From: Prevotella sp.
GTDB lineage: Bacteria; Bacteroidota; Bacteroidia; Bacteroidales; Bacteroidaceae
Reading direction: 5' to 3'
Assembly: GCA_016291915.1 (NCBI GenBank)
Contig: JAEEZP010000110.1
Coordinates: 1 to 6,044 of the forward strand
DNA: 6,044 nt
This document shows positions 1-6,044 of this stretch, one piece after another. How positions within the stretch are numbered: position 1 is the first letter of the stretch; every line of letters starts with the position of its first letter. A program made the position numbers and the translations under genes. A model generated the notes under the pieces. It made no database searches, had not been told where the DNA came from, and saw nothing but the letters and a program-made list of their open reading frames with translations.

Positions 1-1080
1 CGTAGGAATCAAATCTGTAGACTTGGACGGGTCAGAGAGATAGTCCTTGATATAGTTACCCATCTGAGCCTGCATACGCAAGTCTTTGCTGGCAGTACTA
101 TACTCTTCACGGTCACTGAGAGAATAATGAGCTTCTGAACCAACATCTACCATTTGGTTAGCCTCTTTATAGTTCTGCAGATCTTGCTCTACACCGCTCA
201 ACTCCTTACTGATAATCTCAAGACGTTCATTGATAAAATTAGCAGTATTGACGGCAACCTTGTTCTTATCCTTGATATTCTCTTCGTTATAGATAGTAAT
301 CAACATGTTCAGCACATCCTTTGCACGCTCCACGTTGTTATCCTTCAACGACATATTCAAGATAGAAGAAGAGGAAGAATTATGAGAAGCATCACTGGTT
401 TCTGCCTGGTAGATACGGAGATTTTTGAGAAGGGTACTTGTGACATGTCCACGACTATTCTTTTTAACGTCGATACCTTTCTTATAATACTGCTCTGTAT
501 AGTATGGGGTAGGAGTAACCTTAATACGACCGATAGGAGTCTTCACAACTGCATTCAACTTCGCTATCAGGTTCTTACTGGCCACTGGGAAGTCAGATAG
601 CATCACGCTGTTCTTATCCTGCGGAGTAACCGTGATAGATAATGAAGAATTCGGTTCTGCATCCACGAAATCCACTTGCACGGGTGACTGGTTGTACAAC
701 TCCTTAACACGAAGATAATCCATTACCGTATAGTTAATATCGGCATTCAGTCGCTTAACAGCCTCTGACATAAAAGCAGATGACTGGAACTGTAAGATTT
801 CGTTAGATACGTTGAATTTCTGATTATAACGTGAGAAACGGTCTAATCCGGCCATGTGCTGCAGGGCATCCTTAAACATTACCTGTGCAGAACAAGAATA
901 GACATTCTGTGTTGTAGAATAACGATACCACTGAACACCACCGAAAATGGCTACGGACAACACAAACCAATACCAGTTATACAACAGGTATTTCACGATG
1001 TCCATCGGGTTGATCGTAAATGCTTTCGAAGAGAAAGAGCTGTCGGGAGACAGATCTTGTTGTTCACTCATCTTTACCAT
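1..1080 (-). CDS. Wzz/Wzc-type polysaccharide chain-length regulator or tyrosine autokinase, N-terminal part (runs off window)
   Basis: This is an open frame of 360 codons that continues past the left edge, so the C-terminus is missing. The start reads MVKMSEQQDLSPDS; the second Met (codon start at 1071) is an equally possible start, and neither has a clear ribosome site. A cytoplasmic tail leads to one hydrophobic membrane segment at about residues 33-49 (LLYNWYWFVLSVAIFGG). A Wzz-like periplasmic domain follows, opening with an AQVMFKD strand. A serine run lies near residue 237, and a charged, helix-prone stretch with NERLEIISKEL begins near residue 275, as in the periplasmic coiled coil of this family. 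In the family, the protein sits in the inner membrane, sets polymer length and contacts the Wza channel. Bacteroidetes versions usually carry a C-terminal BY-kinase domain with Walker motifs and a Tyr cluster, but that part lies outside the window. It starts 44 bp after the wza-like stop, so co-transcription is likely. The Wzz assignment is firm; kinase activity is inferred. Confidence 0.85.
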   Translation of the reverse strand, partial: MVKMSEQQDLSPDSSFSSKAFTINPMDIVKYLLYNWYWFVLSVAIFGGVQWYRYSTTQNVYSCSAQVMFKDALQHMAGLDRFSRYNQKFNVSNEILQFQSSAFMSEAVKRLNADINYTVMDYLRVKELYNQSPVQVDFVDAEPNSSLSITVTPQDKNSVMLSDFPVASKNLIAKLNAVVKTPIGRIKVTPTPYYTEQYYKKGIDVKKNSRGHVTSTLLKNLRIYQAETSDASHNSSSSSILNMSLKDNNVERAKDVLNMLITIYNEENIKDKNKVAVNTANFINERLEIISKELSGVEQDLQNYKEANQMVDVGSEAHYSLSDREEYSTASKDLRMQAQMGNYIKDYLSDPSKSTDLIPT

Positions 1081-1124
1081 ATTGATAATCTATATTATTT
1101 TATGAATCAATTAAAAGACTATTC

Positions 1125-1952
1125 TTACAACTTCGTAATCAAAACAATAAGTGATATTACTGAAGAGATGGAATATACCATGGTATGCCAGAAACTGAAA
1201 CGACGCTGTACATCTTGCTCAGCACGACGACCGTTAGTCTCTACATAAACGATATCATTCTGCTGCAGATAATAAGATGGTGATGTGAAGATATCTTTCG
1301 TACGGATATCATTCCACATAATACGACGTTTATTACCATACTCACGGATAACGGCAATACGGTCCAGACGGGCATTTCTGGTAAGGTCACCTGCCATAGC
1401 AATAGCATCTAACAGAGTAAGACGGTCACCGGAAACATTAAACTGTCCGACACGGTTTACTTCACCCAAGATAGAAATCTTGAAGTTCAGGAACTCTACA
1501 AGAACGATAGGATCTTTCAGTAATTCCTCTTCTTTCAACTTGTTTGTGATAAGGTTCACCAACTGATTCTTGGTCAAACCCTCTACATGAAGGGTACCCA
1601 AAACGGGGAACTCAATATTTCCATGAATATCCACGGTATATCCAGGTTTGTTCTCACGAGTAGTGCTGTGGTTCGACTGGGTAGCACTAATAGTACCGTC
1701 AGCACCGACGGTATAACCACCAGTACCGGGAATATTGAATGCCAATGCCAACTCTGGATTCTTACTGCTTACAGAAATCTCCAGTTTGTCATCACGTTGG
1801 ATCACCGCCTCATATTTCTGAATAACGGGATACTCTTTTGTATCTTCCATGTCCTGGAGATAAAGCATCGTCTGTCGACGTGCTGCACAGGACGATAAGG
1901 TGATAATGGCTATAACATAGCACACTACGTAAATTAATTGTTTCTTCATCAT
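1125..1952 (-). CDS. Wza-like polysaccharide export outer-membrane lipoprotein (Poly_export + SLBB)
   Basis: This 275-residue protein is predicted to form the outer-membrane export channel for capsule or exopolysaccharide. It begins with a lipoprotein signal peptide: MMKK, a hydrophobic core, then the lipobox L19-S20-S21 with C22 as the acylated cysteine. The Poly_export domain covers about residues 47-150, including IQRDDKLEISV and the GNIEFPVLGTLHVEGLT repeat-like strand motif. An SLBB domain covers about 157-204 (ISILGEVNRVGQF, then LTLLDAIAMAGDLT). A hydrophobic C-terminal helix at about 254-273 would correspond to the helix that forms the outer-membrane barrel in Wza. It is shorter than E. 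coli Wza (about 380 residues), with room for only one obvious SLBB domain, which is usual in Bacteroidetes. The start could be either of two adjacent ATGs. It follows the nucleotidyltransferase gene by 29 bp and precedes the Wzz/Wzc gene by 44 bp, the standard export-pair order. Confidence 0.92.
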   Translation of the reverse strand: MMKKQLIYVVCYVIAIITLSSCAARRQTMLYLQDMEDTKEYPVIQKYEAVIQRDDKLEISVSSKNPELALAFNIPGTGGYTVGADGTISATQSNHSTTRENKPGYTVDIHGNIEFPVLGTLHVEGLTKNQLVNLITNKLKEEELLKDPIVLVEFLNFKISILGEVNRVGQFNVSGDRLTLLDAIAMAGDLTRNARLDRIAVIREYGNKRRIMWNDIRTKDIFTSPSYYLQQNDIVYVETNGRRAEQDVQRRFSFWHTMVYSISSVISLIVLITKL

Positions 1953-1981
1953 GATTATATAATTTTATTATTATTCGAAGA

Positions 1982-3121
1982 TTAATGTCGGAACAACCGA
2001 TAAAATGACGACCATGTACTATCAAAAGGCAATGCAAATGTTTCACCCGGTGCATAACGGTAGAAACGCCAAGCCTTACTGAATAGTCGTTTACCAGTAA
2101 ACAGTTTTCCGGCTATTATATTATCAGGGCGGTCGGGATTTATACAATCCATCTCACCGAAATTTCCTGTTCGCCATACCTCATTCAACAAGAGATCAGT
2201 ATCATAACGGTCGATATCTATTGGATAAGGCAATAAAGATGTTGGCATATCTAATACCTTAACACAGAAAGCATAGGTAAGATTAGCCCATTTCTCCACC
2301 CCCCAGTCGATCAACAACTGTCGGAATGTCTCTGCATCAATATACTCATGTTCTGCTTTTAAGAACATAGCCACATCACACATCTGTCTCATGCCGACAC
2401 CCTCATTGAGTACGTGCTTAAGACTGTGTGTCGTCAGTAAAAGGTTATTGTATAAAGGGTTAAGAACACTGACGGGTACACCCTCTATGTTACGCTGACA
2501 GAAGGCATCACCATTCTCCAACGCTGTATATAATTGCTTCTTTGTTTTCTTACTTATAAAAGGACTGCGTTGATGAAGCAATCTGGCATGAATCTCTACC
2601 AAAACACGTTTTATCGTGAAGTTTGATTCACCATGAAGTCCGCGATCCACCTGTAGTCCCCATTTCTCTGCCAAGAGATTTGCTTGTTCAGCTTTATCAT
2701 CGCCTAAAAAAAGTAAATCTATATCTCCGCAAGCACGATGGCGGATATCCGGGTAATAAGACGATAATCCAAGGCCTTTCAGTAAGACCGGATGCATACC
2801 ACCTTCTAACTCATAACGCACTAACAAATAGTTCAGCATACGGATATGCGAAAGATAATGACGCTCCGTATTTTGTATATATTGCGTCCATCTATTCATC
2901 TCTTCTTCTGGTGGGAGAAGGGAGGTGGGTAACGACGATAAACCGTCGTAAATAATACCTATAACAGCTTGTTTAAGGGATAGCTGCAAAACAGCATTCC
3001 ATTCATTGGCGGTCAAAGGAAAACCTGCAGTTGATGGTTCTTTCCTCCATAAACCCGCCGACAACAGTTGTATAAAACACTGTTCAAGACGCTTATCTTC
3101 TATTGTTTTTTTTCTTACCAT
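1982..3121 (-). CDS. Nucleotidyltransferase-fold family protein (NTP_transf_5 type)
   Basis: This 379-residue protein resembles the uncharacterised nucleotidyltransferase family NTP_transf_5. The N-terminal 100 residues are helical. The core motif follows: LLKGLGLSSYYPD (113-125), then ACGDIDLLF (130-138), whose D133 and D135 match the paired metal-binding acids of the polymerase-beta nucleotidyltransferase fold. VEIHARLL (175-182) supplies a likely third acid, E176. A later HSLKH...GMRQMCDVAMFL segment (232-254) is the family's conserved helical region. The catalytic acids are intact, so it is probably active, but the substrate cannot be read from sequence. Members of this family occur with PqqD-like proteins in some exopolysaccharide and lasso-peptide loci, where they are proposed to modify a peptide or carrier. 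The ATG overlaps the end of the PqqD gene in ATGGTAA, indicating translational coupling. The wza-like gene follows 29 bp downstream. The family call is fairly sure; the function is unknown. Confidence 0.8.
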   Translation of the reverse strand: MVRKKTIEDKRLEQCFIQLLSAGLWRKEPSTAGFPLTANEWNAVLQLSLKQAVIGIIYDGLSSLPTSLLPPEEEMNRWTQYIQNTERHYLSHIRMLNYLLVRYELEGGMHPVLLKGLGLSSYYPDIRHRACGDIDLLFLGDDKAEQANLLAEKWGLQVDRGLHGESNFTIKRVLVEIHARLLHQRSPFISKKTKKQLYTALENGDAFCQRNIEGVPVSVLNPLYNNLLLTTHSLKHVLNEGVGMRQMCDVAMFLKAEHEYIDAETFRQLLIDWGVEKWANLTYAFCVKVLDMPTSLLPYPIDIDRYDTDLLLNEVWRTGNFGEMDCINPDRPDNIIAGKLFTGKRLFSKAWRFYRYAPGETFALPFDSTWSSFYRLFRH

Positions 3122-3396
3122 TCGGCGGTATCTTTAGTGATAATGCCAAACTGTAACAACTGATCCACAAAACTTCTTGCACCTTCGGCAACCGTTTCTC
3201 GTTCAGCATCGTATTCTTCCAAAATCATCTCAACCAATTCATCAAAGTTGTTTACCTCTTCTATATGGTCGTATATGAAAGCACCTACCTCTGATAAGGT
3301 AAGCATATCATCGCCACCGTCAACTGAGGTTCCGATTGGTATCAGCAGTACTTCCTGTGCTGTAGCACGTTTAATATATCGTTTGCTCTGTTTCAT
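3115..3396 (-). CDS. PqqD-family small protein (putative peptide-binding RRE-like domain)
   Basis: This small protein of 93 residues fits the PqqD winged-helix family. Short N-terminal strands (YIKRATAQEVLLIPIG, 7-22) are followed by the signature LTLSEVGAFIYDHIE (32-46). Next come FDELVEMILEEYD (51-63) and a final helix and strand, FVDQLLQFGIIT (76-87). In known systems this domain binds the leader of a precursor peptide and presents it to a modifying enzyme. The ATG at 3396 is preferred because it gives the family's usual length and N-terminus. The frame stays open upstream to a TTG at 3456, but that extension begins inside a strong hairpin and adds residues without family resemblance. The stop overlaps the next gene's ATG by 7 bp, so the two products are likely made together. 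There is no radical-SAM enzyme, peptidase or precursor peptide in the window, so its partner is probably the neighbouring nucleotidyltransferase-like protein (inference). Confidence 0.82.
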   Translation of the reverse strand: MKQSKRYIKRATAQEVLLIPIGTSVDGGDDMLTLSEVGAFIYDHIEEVNNFDELVEMILEEYDAERETVAEGARSFVDQLLQFGIITKDTAEW

Positions 3397-3441
3397 AACA
3401 GAAGGATGATTTGAAGGAATTTCAACAATTATAACTTGAAA

Positions 3442-3485
3442 ACGCACCCTGCGCAAAACCTAGATAGAAAGAGCGCAGGGTGCGT
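3442..3485 (-). terminator. Perfect 13-bp hairpin between aminotransferase and PqqD genes; weak terminator or attenuator
   Basis: The arms at 3442-3454 (ACGCACCCTGCGC) and 3473-3485 are exact inverted complements, separated by an 18-nt loop. The stem is GC-rich in an otherwise AT-rich intergenic region. Read on the minus strand it lies 39 bp after the aminotransferase stop and is followed by only a short run of T (TTTTC), so it is a weak intrinsic terminator at best. It may let part of the transcription continue into the PqqD operon. The long loop and the position 45 bp ahead of the PqqD start also fit an attenuator or an mRNA-stabilising structure. Confidence 0.6.
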
Positions 3486-3508
3486 AATAAAAAATATTAA
3501 TTATATTA

Positions 3509-3520
3509 TTCTCATGAGAA
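3509..3520. other. 12-bp perfect palindrome TTCTCATGAGAA
   Basis: This exact palindrome without a spacer lies 4 bp after the aminotransferase stop codon, in an AT-rich intergenic region ahead of the PqqD operon. Its symmetry could suit a dimeric DNA-binding protein. A single copy of this length could also arise by chance, and no second copy was noticed in the intergenic sequence. Confidence 0.25.
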
Positions 3521-3524
3521 CAGA

Positions 3525-4667
3525 TTAGTGTCTTTTTATCAGGTCTGTAATATAAACGATATTTTCATCGCTAACCATGGGTCCTGATGGCAAACACAAT
3601 CCTCGTGAAAAGATTTGTTCTGAGACACCGTTAACATAGGATGGAGCACCTTGGTAAACAGGCTGTAAATGCATTGGTTTCCATATAGGACGAGATTCCA
3701 CATTACCCTCTGCCAGACGTTGTTGTAAGTCAGAATAGGTAAAACCAGTCTGCTGCGGATCCACTAAGATACAGGATAACCAATAATTTGGCTCTACTGC
3801 TGCATCGGCAATGGGTTCCTTTACAGTAATTCCCGGTACATCTGCCAATAATTCTTTGTATAACCGATGGATATGACGGCGATGATTGATATGATCATCG
3901 ACCACCAACATCTGACCTCGTCCGATACCCGCAGACACATTACTTAACCGATAGTTATAGCCAATATACTTGTGTTGATAATAAGGATATGGCTCGCGGG
4001 CTTGTGTTGCAAAAAATTTCACTCGGTCAGCATCTTCCTTGGTATGACAGATGAGTGCACCACCACCACTGGTTGTTATCATCTTATTACCATTGAAAGA
4101 CATGATACCAAAGGTACCCATCGTTCCTGCGTGGTTGCCATCATAAAGAGAGCCCATCGCCTCTGCCGAATCTTCTACGACAGGAATGTTATAGCGTTTG
4201 GCGATCGCGAAAATCTCTTTCATGCGTGGCGGATTACCATACAGGTATACAACAATTATTGCCTTGGGACAACGTCCCGTTATCCGGATACGGTCCTTGA
4301 TGGCTGTCTCCAACAATTCTGGAGACATATTCCAGGAATCTGGCTCACTGTCAACAAAGACAGGTGTGGCTCCCTGATATGTAATAGGATTGGCAGAGGC
4401 AGAAAATGTCAGACTCTGACAGATTACCTCATCACCTTTTCCTACACCTAACATTACTAAAGCCAAGTGGATGGCTGCAGTACCTGCAGAAAGGGCAACG
4501 ACATGCTGCTCTCCTACAGCGTGTTTTGACAACCATTTAGAAAGGTCATCTTCAAAACCATCTACGTTTGGTCCTAAGGGTACAACCCAGTTTGTATCAA
4601 AGGCTTGCTGGACATAGTCTTGTTCCTTACCGCCCATATGGGCCAATGATAACCAAATCTTACTCAT
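3525..4667 (-). CDS. DegT/DnrJ/EryC1/StrS-family PLP-dependent sugar aminotransferase (PglE-like)
   Basis: This 380-residue, full-length member of the family transfers an amino group, usually from glutamate, to a keto-sugar nucleotide in the cytoplasm. The N-terminus has the family's opening pattern (LSLAHMGGKEQDYVQQAFDTNW, then GPNVDGFE), which supports the ATG at 4667. SAGTAAIHLAL (60-70) forms part of the PLP phosphate site. VVEDSAEAMGS (163-173) carries the cofactor-contacting Asp166. SFNGNKMITTSGGG (190-203) carries the Schiff-base Lys195. The C-terminal half includes YNYRLSNVSAGIGRGQ and RPIWKPMH, both typical. The motif set resembles PglE-type enzymes that make UDP-4-amino sugars such as bacillosamine precursors, but the exact sugar cannot be fixed. 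The partner dehydratase and acetyltransferase genes are not in the window. It lies 86 bp after the OmpA-family gene, behind a hairpin, and upstream of the export operon, which fits a role in capsule or glycan precursor supply. Confidence 0.92.
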   Translation of the reverse strand: MSKIWLSLAHMGGKEQDYVQQAFDTNWVVPLGPNVDGFEDDLSKWLSKHAVGEQHVVALSAGTAAIHLALVMLGVGKGDEVICQSLTFSASANPITYQGATPVFVDSEPDSWNMSPELLETAIKDRIRITGRCPKAIIVVYLYGNPPRMKEIFAIAKRYNIPVVEDSAEAMGSLYDGNHAGTMGTFGIMSFNGNKMITTSGGGALICHTKEDADRVKFFATQAREPYPYYQHKYIGYNYRLSNVSAGIGRGQMLVVDDHINHRRHIHRLYKELLADVPGITVKEPIADAAVEPNYWLSCILVDPQQTGFTYSDLQQRLAEGNVESRPIWKPMHLQPVYQGAPSYVNGVSEQIFSRGLCLPSGPMVSDENIVYITDLIKRH

Positions 4668-4684
4668 GAAATTAGTATCTCTGA

Positions 4685-4698
4685 AAGGTTCTCACCTT
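4685..4698 (-). other. Small hairpin with GAGA tetraloop in aminotransferase leader
   Basis: On the minus strand the sequence AAGGT-GAGA-ACCTT forms a 5-bp stem closed by a GNRA-class tetraloop, about 17 bases upstream of the aminotransferase ATG. It could influence ribosome access or mRNA stability. The stem is short, so chance is a realistic alternative. Confidence 0.2.
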
Positions 4699-4706
4699 GC
4701 TTTGAT

Positions 4707-4741
4707 AAAGAGGGGGGTAATAAGAACATACCCCTCTCTTT
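4707..4741 (-). terminator. Likely intrinsic terminator of the OmpA-family gene
   Basis: Arms of 13 nt at 4707-4719 and 4729-4741 pair with one internal A-C mismatch around a 9-nt loop. The stem centres on a run of G pairing with CCCC. It begins 12 bp after the OmpA-family stop codon, the normal place for a terminator. On the minus strand the following bases (CTTTATC) hold only a short U-tract, so termination may be incomplete. On the plus strand the stem ends in TTTT, but no plus-strand gene needs it. Confidence 0.65.
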
Positions 4742-4753
4742 TATAAACTATAA

Positions 4754-5968
4754 TTAATTACGTGGTTCAACAACGAAGATTACAACACGGTTCCACTCGT
4801 TCTTCAGCTCGTATGGCTGTACGGTATCACCCTTGAAGTCAATCTTCAGACGGCTTGGATCTACACCAAAGTCGTTAACAAGCATGTTGTAAACAGCCTT
4901 TGCACGATTCTCAGACAGCTTGAGGTTGTATGCCGGATAAGCAGTCTGAACGTCAGCATAACCAGTAACAACGATGTTGATATCAGGATTATCTTTAATG
5001 TACTTGGCAACAGCCTCGACATTACGCTTCTGAATATCAGTGATGTTGTACTTGTCGATGATGAAGTTAACAGTCATATCCAGGATAGTCTGCTGGTTAA
5101 CCTCCTTCTGTACGATAGTCTTAGGCTGTGCGTCAGCCAAGTCTTTACGTGCTTTGTTGATCTGTGCATTCAGATTTGCCAGGTAGTCAGCGTCTGTAGC
5201 CTGAGCATATCTGAAGCGACGGTCTCCATAATGATCTTTGAAGTGATAAGTAAGACCTAAGAGAAGGTTTACATATCCATCATAGTTATCATCATACCAG
5301 ATACCATTGTACTTATCGTCTGTGGCATTGATAGTAGCCTCAAGGCCGAGGTCAAGAGCCTCAGTCAACTTATAGTTGAAGAGGAAACCGGCACGTGCTG
5401 CGAAATAAGAGCGGTTCTTGGTATCGGGACAATACTGTCCGTTGCTACCCTTTGTCTTCTCCCATGCCTTAGCAGCATCATCATAACCGAAGGTGTTGTT
5501 GAAACCTAAACCGATAAGACCGTTTACATTGAAACGACGGCTCTCTTTATACTGAGAGAGGATATTGGTGAGGTTGAACAAAGCGTCTACATAACCCTGG
5601 ATATTCTTCCATCCATAAATCTCCTCTAATCCACGGTGTACAGCCAAAGCCTCTGGGTTAACGATACCCTTCTGTGTATTGAAGATAACCTGAGCACGGG
5701 CACCTACAGCCGGTGAGAAATACTTACCAACAGAAATACCACCGCTGAAGCCGAGAACATCCTTGATGTCACGTGGACGAACATTCTCACCAAGTGTCAT
5801 GTTTCCACCAGCATGGAGAGTGATAAACCAGTTGTCGCCACCTTTATAATGTCTCAGACCCTGTACTGTGTCAGCATTAATTTCCCCATAAGACTGCTTT
5901 GTGTCAGCCTTAGAATTCATTGGGAAAGCAAGCAGAGCTACTGCGAAAATTGCAATTATCTTTTTCAT
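4754..5968 (-). CDS. OmpA-family outer-membrane porin with C-terminal peptidoglycan-binding domain
   Basis: This 404-residue envelope protein joins the outer membrane to peptidoglycan. A Sec signal peptide (MKKIIAIFAVALLAFPMNSKA) is probably cut near residue 21. A beta-barrel domain spans about 45-245, with alternating strands such as NWFITLHAGGNMTLG and the closing LLLGLTYHF. A charged helical linker (about 258-283) leads to the OmpA C-terminal domain at about 297-400. That domain contains IVVTGYADVQTAYPAYNLKLSENRAKAVYNML, where Asp339 and Arg355 match the residues that bind diaminopimelate in OmpA proteins. A single cysteine, C180, remains in the mature protein, in a likely surface loop. 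The ATG at 5968 is chosen over an in-frame ATG at 5998 because it starts directly at the MKK signal peptide; the upstream ATG coincides with the expected transcription start. The gene is probably its own transcription unit, with a promoter upstream and a hairpin downstream. A link to the capsule genes is not shown beyond proximity. Confidence 0.93.
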   Translation of the reverse strand: MKKIIAIFAVALLAFPMNSKADTKQSYGEINADTVQGLRHYKGGDNWFITLHAGGNMTLGENVRPRDIKDVLGFSGGISVGKYFSPAVGARAQVIFNTQKGIVNPEALAVHRGLEEIYGWKNIQGYVDALFNLTNILSQYKESRRFNVNGLIGLGFNNTFGYDDAAKAWEKTKGSNGQYCPDTKNRSYFAARAGFLFNYKLTEALDLGLEATINATDDKYNGIWYDDNYDGYVNLLLGLTYHFKDHYGDRRFRYAQATDADYLANLNAQINKARKDLADAQPKTIVQKEVNQQTILDMTVNFIIDKYNITDIQKRNVEAVAKYIKDNPDINIVVTGYADVQTAYPAYNLKLSENRAKAVYNMLVNDFGVDPSRLKIDFKGDTVQPYELKNEWNRVVIFVVEPRN

Positions 5969-6002
5969 TGTGTCTAAGCTTTTTACGTTATTACTCATTA
6001 AT

Positions 6003-6034
6003 AAATACTACTACACAGCTCTTAGACTTGTCAA
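6003..6034 (-). promoter_or_regulatory. Candidate promoter of the OmpA-family gene
   Basis: On the minus strand TTGACA (6034-6029) is followed, after 18 bp, by TAGTAT (6010-6005) within TAGTATTTA. The first part resembles a TTG-type upstream element. The second shares the TA...TTT frame of the Bacteroidetes -7 element but lacks the final G. Transcription would begin near 5998, giving a leader of about 30 nt to the preferred ATG at 5968. This is a motif match by eye and is uncertain. Confidence 0.35.
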
Positions 6035-6044
6035 GAGAACGTAC

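Noticed and set aside
154..600. 148-codon plus-strand open frame opposite the Wzz/Wzc-type gene
   Set aside because: It has no family resemblance and lies wholly antisense to a convincing coding frame with Wzz features; it is a shadow frame.
1810..2055. 81-codon minus-strand frame spanning the wza-like/nucleotidyltransferase junction
   Set aside because: It overlaps two well-supported genes in another frame and has low-complexity composition with no recognisable domain.
3115..3396. PQQ biosynthesis (true PqqD)
   Set aside because: No pqqA, pqqC or pqqE neighbours are present; the family fold alone does not indicate PQQ synthesis, and the context is polysaccharide export.
3450..3470. Possible Bacteroidetes -7 element (TAGGTTTTG) in the hairpin loop as a PqqD promoter
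   Set aside because: The spacing within the element is off by one base and no TTG-type upstream element lies at a suitable distance, so it was not listed as a promoter.
3397..3524. Search for a small precursor peptide gene next to the PqqD-like gene
   Set aside because: Minus-strand ATG frames here stop within a few codons (for example ATG AGA ATA ATA TAA), and the plus-strand ATG stops after two codons, so no peptide gene is supported.
3972..4451. 159-codon plus-strand open frame opposite the aminotransferase
   Set aside because: It is antisense to the catalytic core of a clear DegT-family gene, and its Cys/Ile/Thr-rich composition is typical of a reverse-complement shadow.

Overview
The window looks like a chromosomal segment from a Bacteroidales bacterium, most likely a Prevotella-type genus. 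The reasons are the compact Wza-like lipoprotein followed by a Wzc/Wzz-type protein, an OmpA-family porin of Bacteroidetes style, AT-rich leaders, and start codons without clear Shine-Dalgarno sequences. The genus is an inference from protein style; no rRNA or other marker is present.

All six genes lie on the minus strand, so transcription runs from high to low coordinates. First comes an OmpA-family outer-membrane protein (4754-5968) with its own candidate promoter at the right edge and a hairpin terminator just after its stop. Next is a DegT/DnrJ/EryC1/StrS sugar aminotransferase (3525-4667), followed by an AT-rich intergenic region that holds a perfect 13-bp hairpin. After the hairpin come four closely packed genes: a small PqqD-family protein (3115-3396), an NTP_transf_5-type nucleotidyltransferase-fold protein (1982-3121) overlapping it by 7 bp, a Wza-like polysaccharide export lipoprotein (1125-1952), and a Wzz/Wzc-type chain-length regulator or tyrosine autokinase (1-1080) that runs off the left edge.

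The lower-coordinate part therefore reads as the start of a capsule or exopolysaccharide operon. The aminotransferase would make an amino-sugar nucleotide, and the Wza/Wzc pair would control polymer length and export. The PqqD plus nucleotidyltransferase pair is the unexpected part. PqqD-like domains normally bind peptides for modification, yet here the gene is translationally coupled to a putative transferase and placed directly ahead of the export machinery. No precursor peptide gene is visible in the window. The OmpA gene is probably a separate housekeeping envelope gene. No mobile element, CRISPR array, tRNA or rRNA was seen, and no gene-free stretch exceeds about 130 bases.
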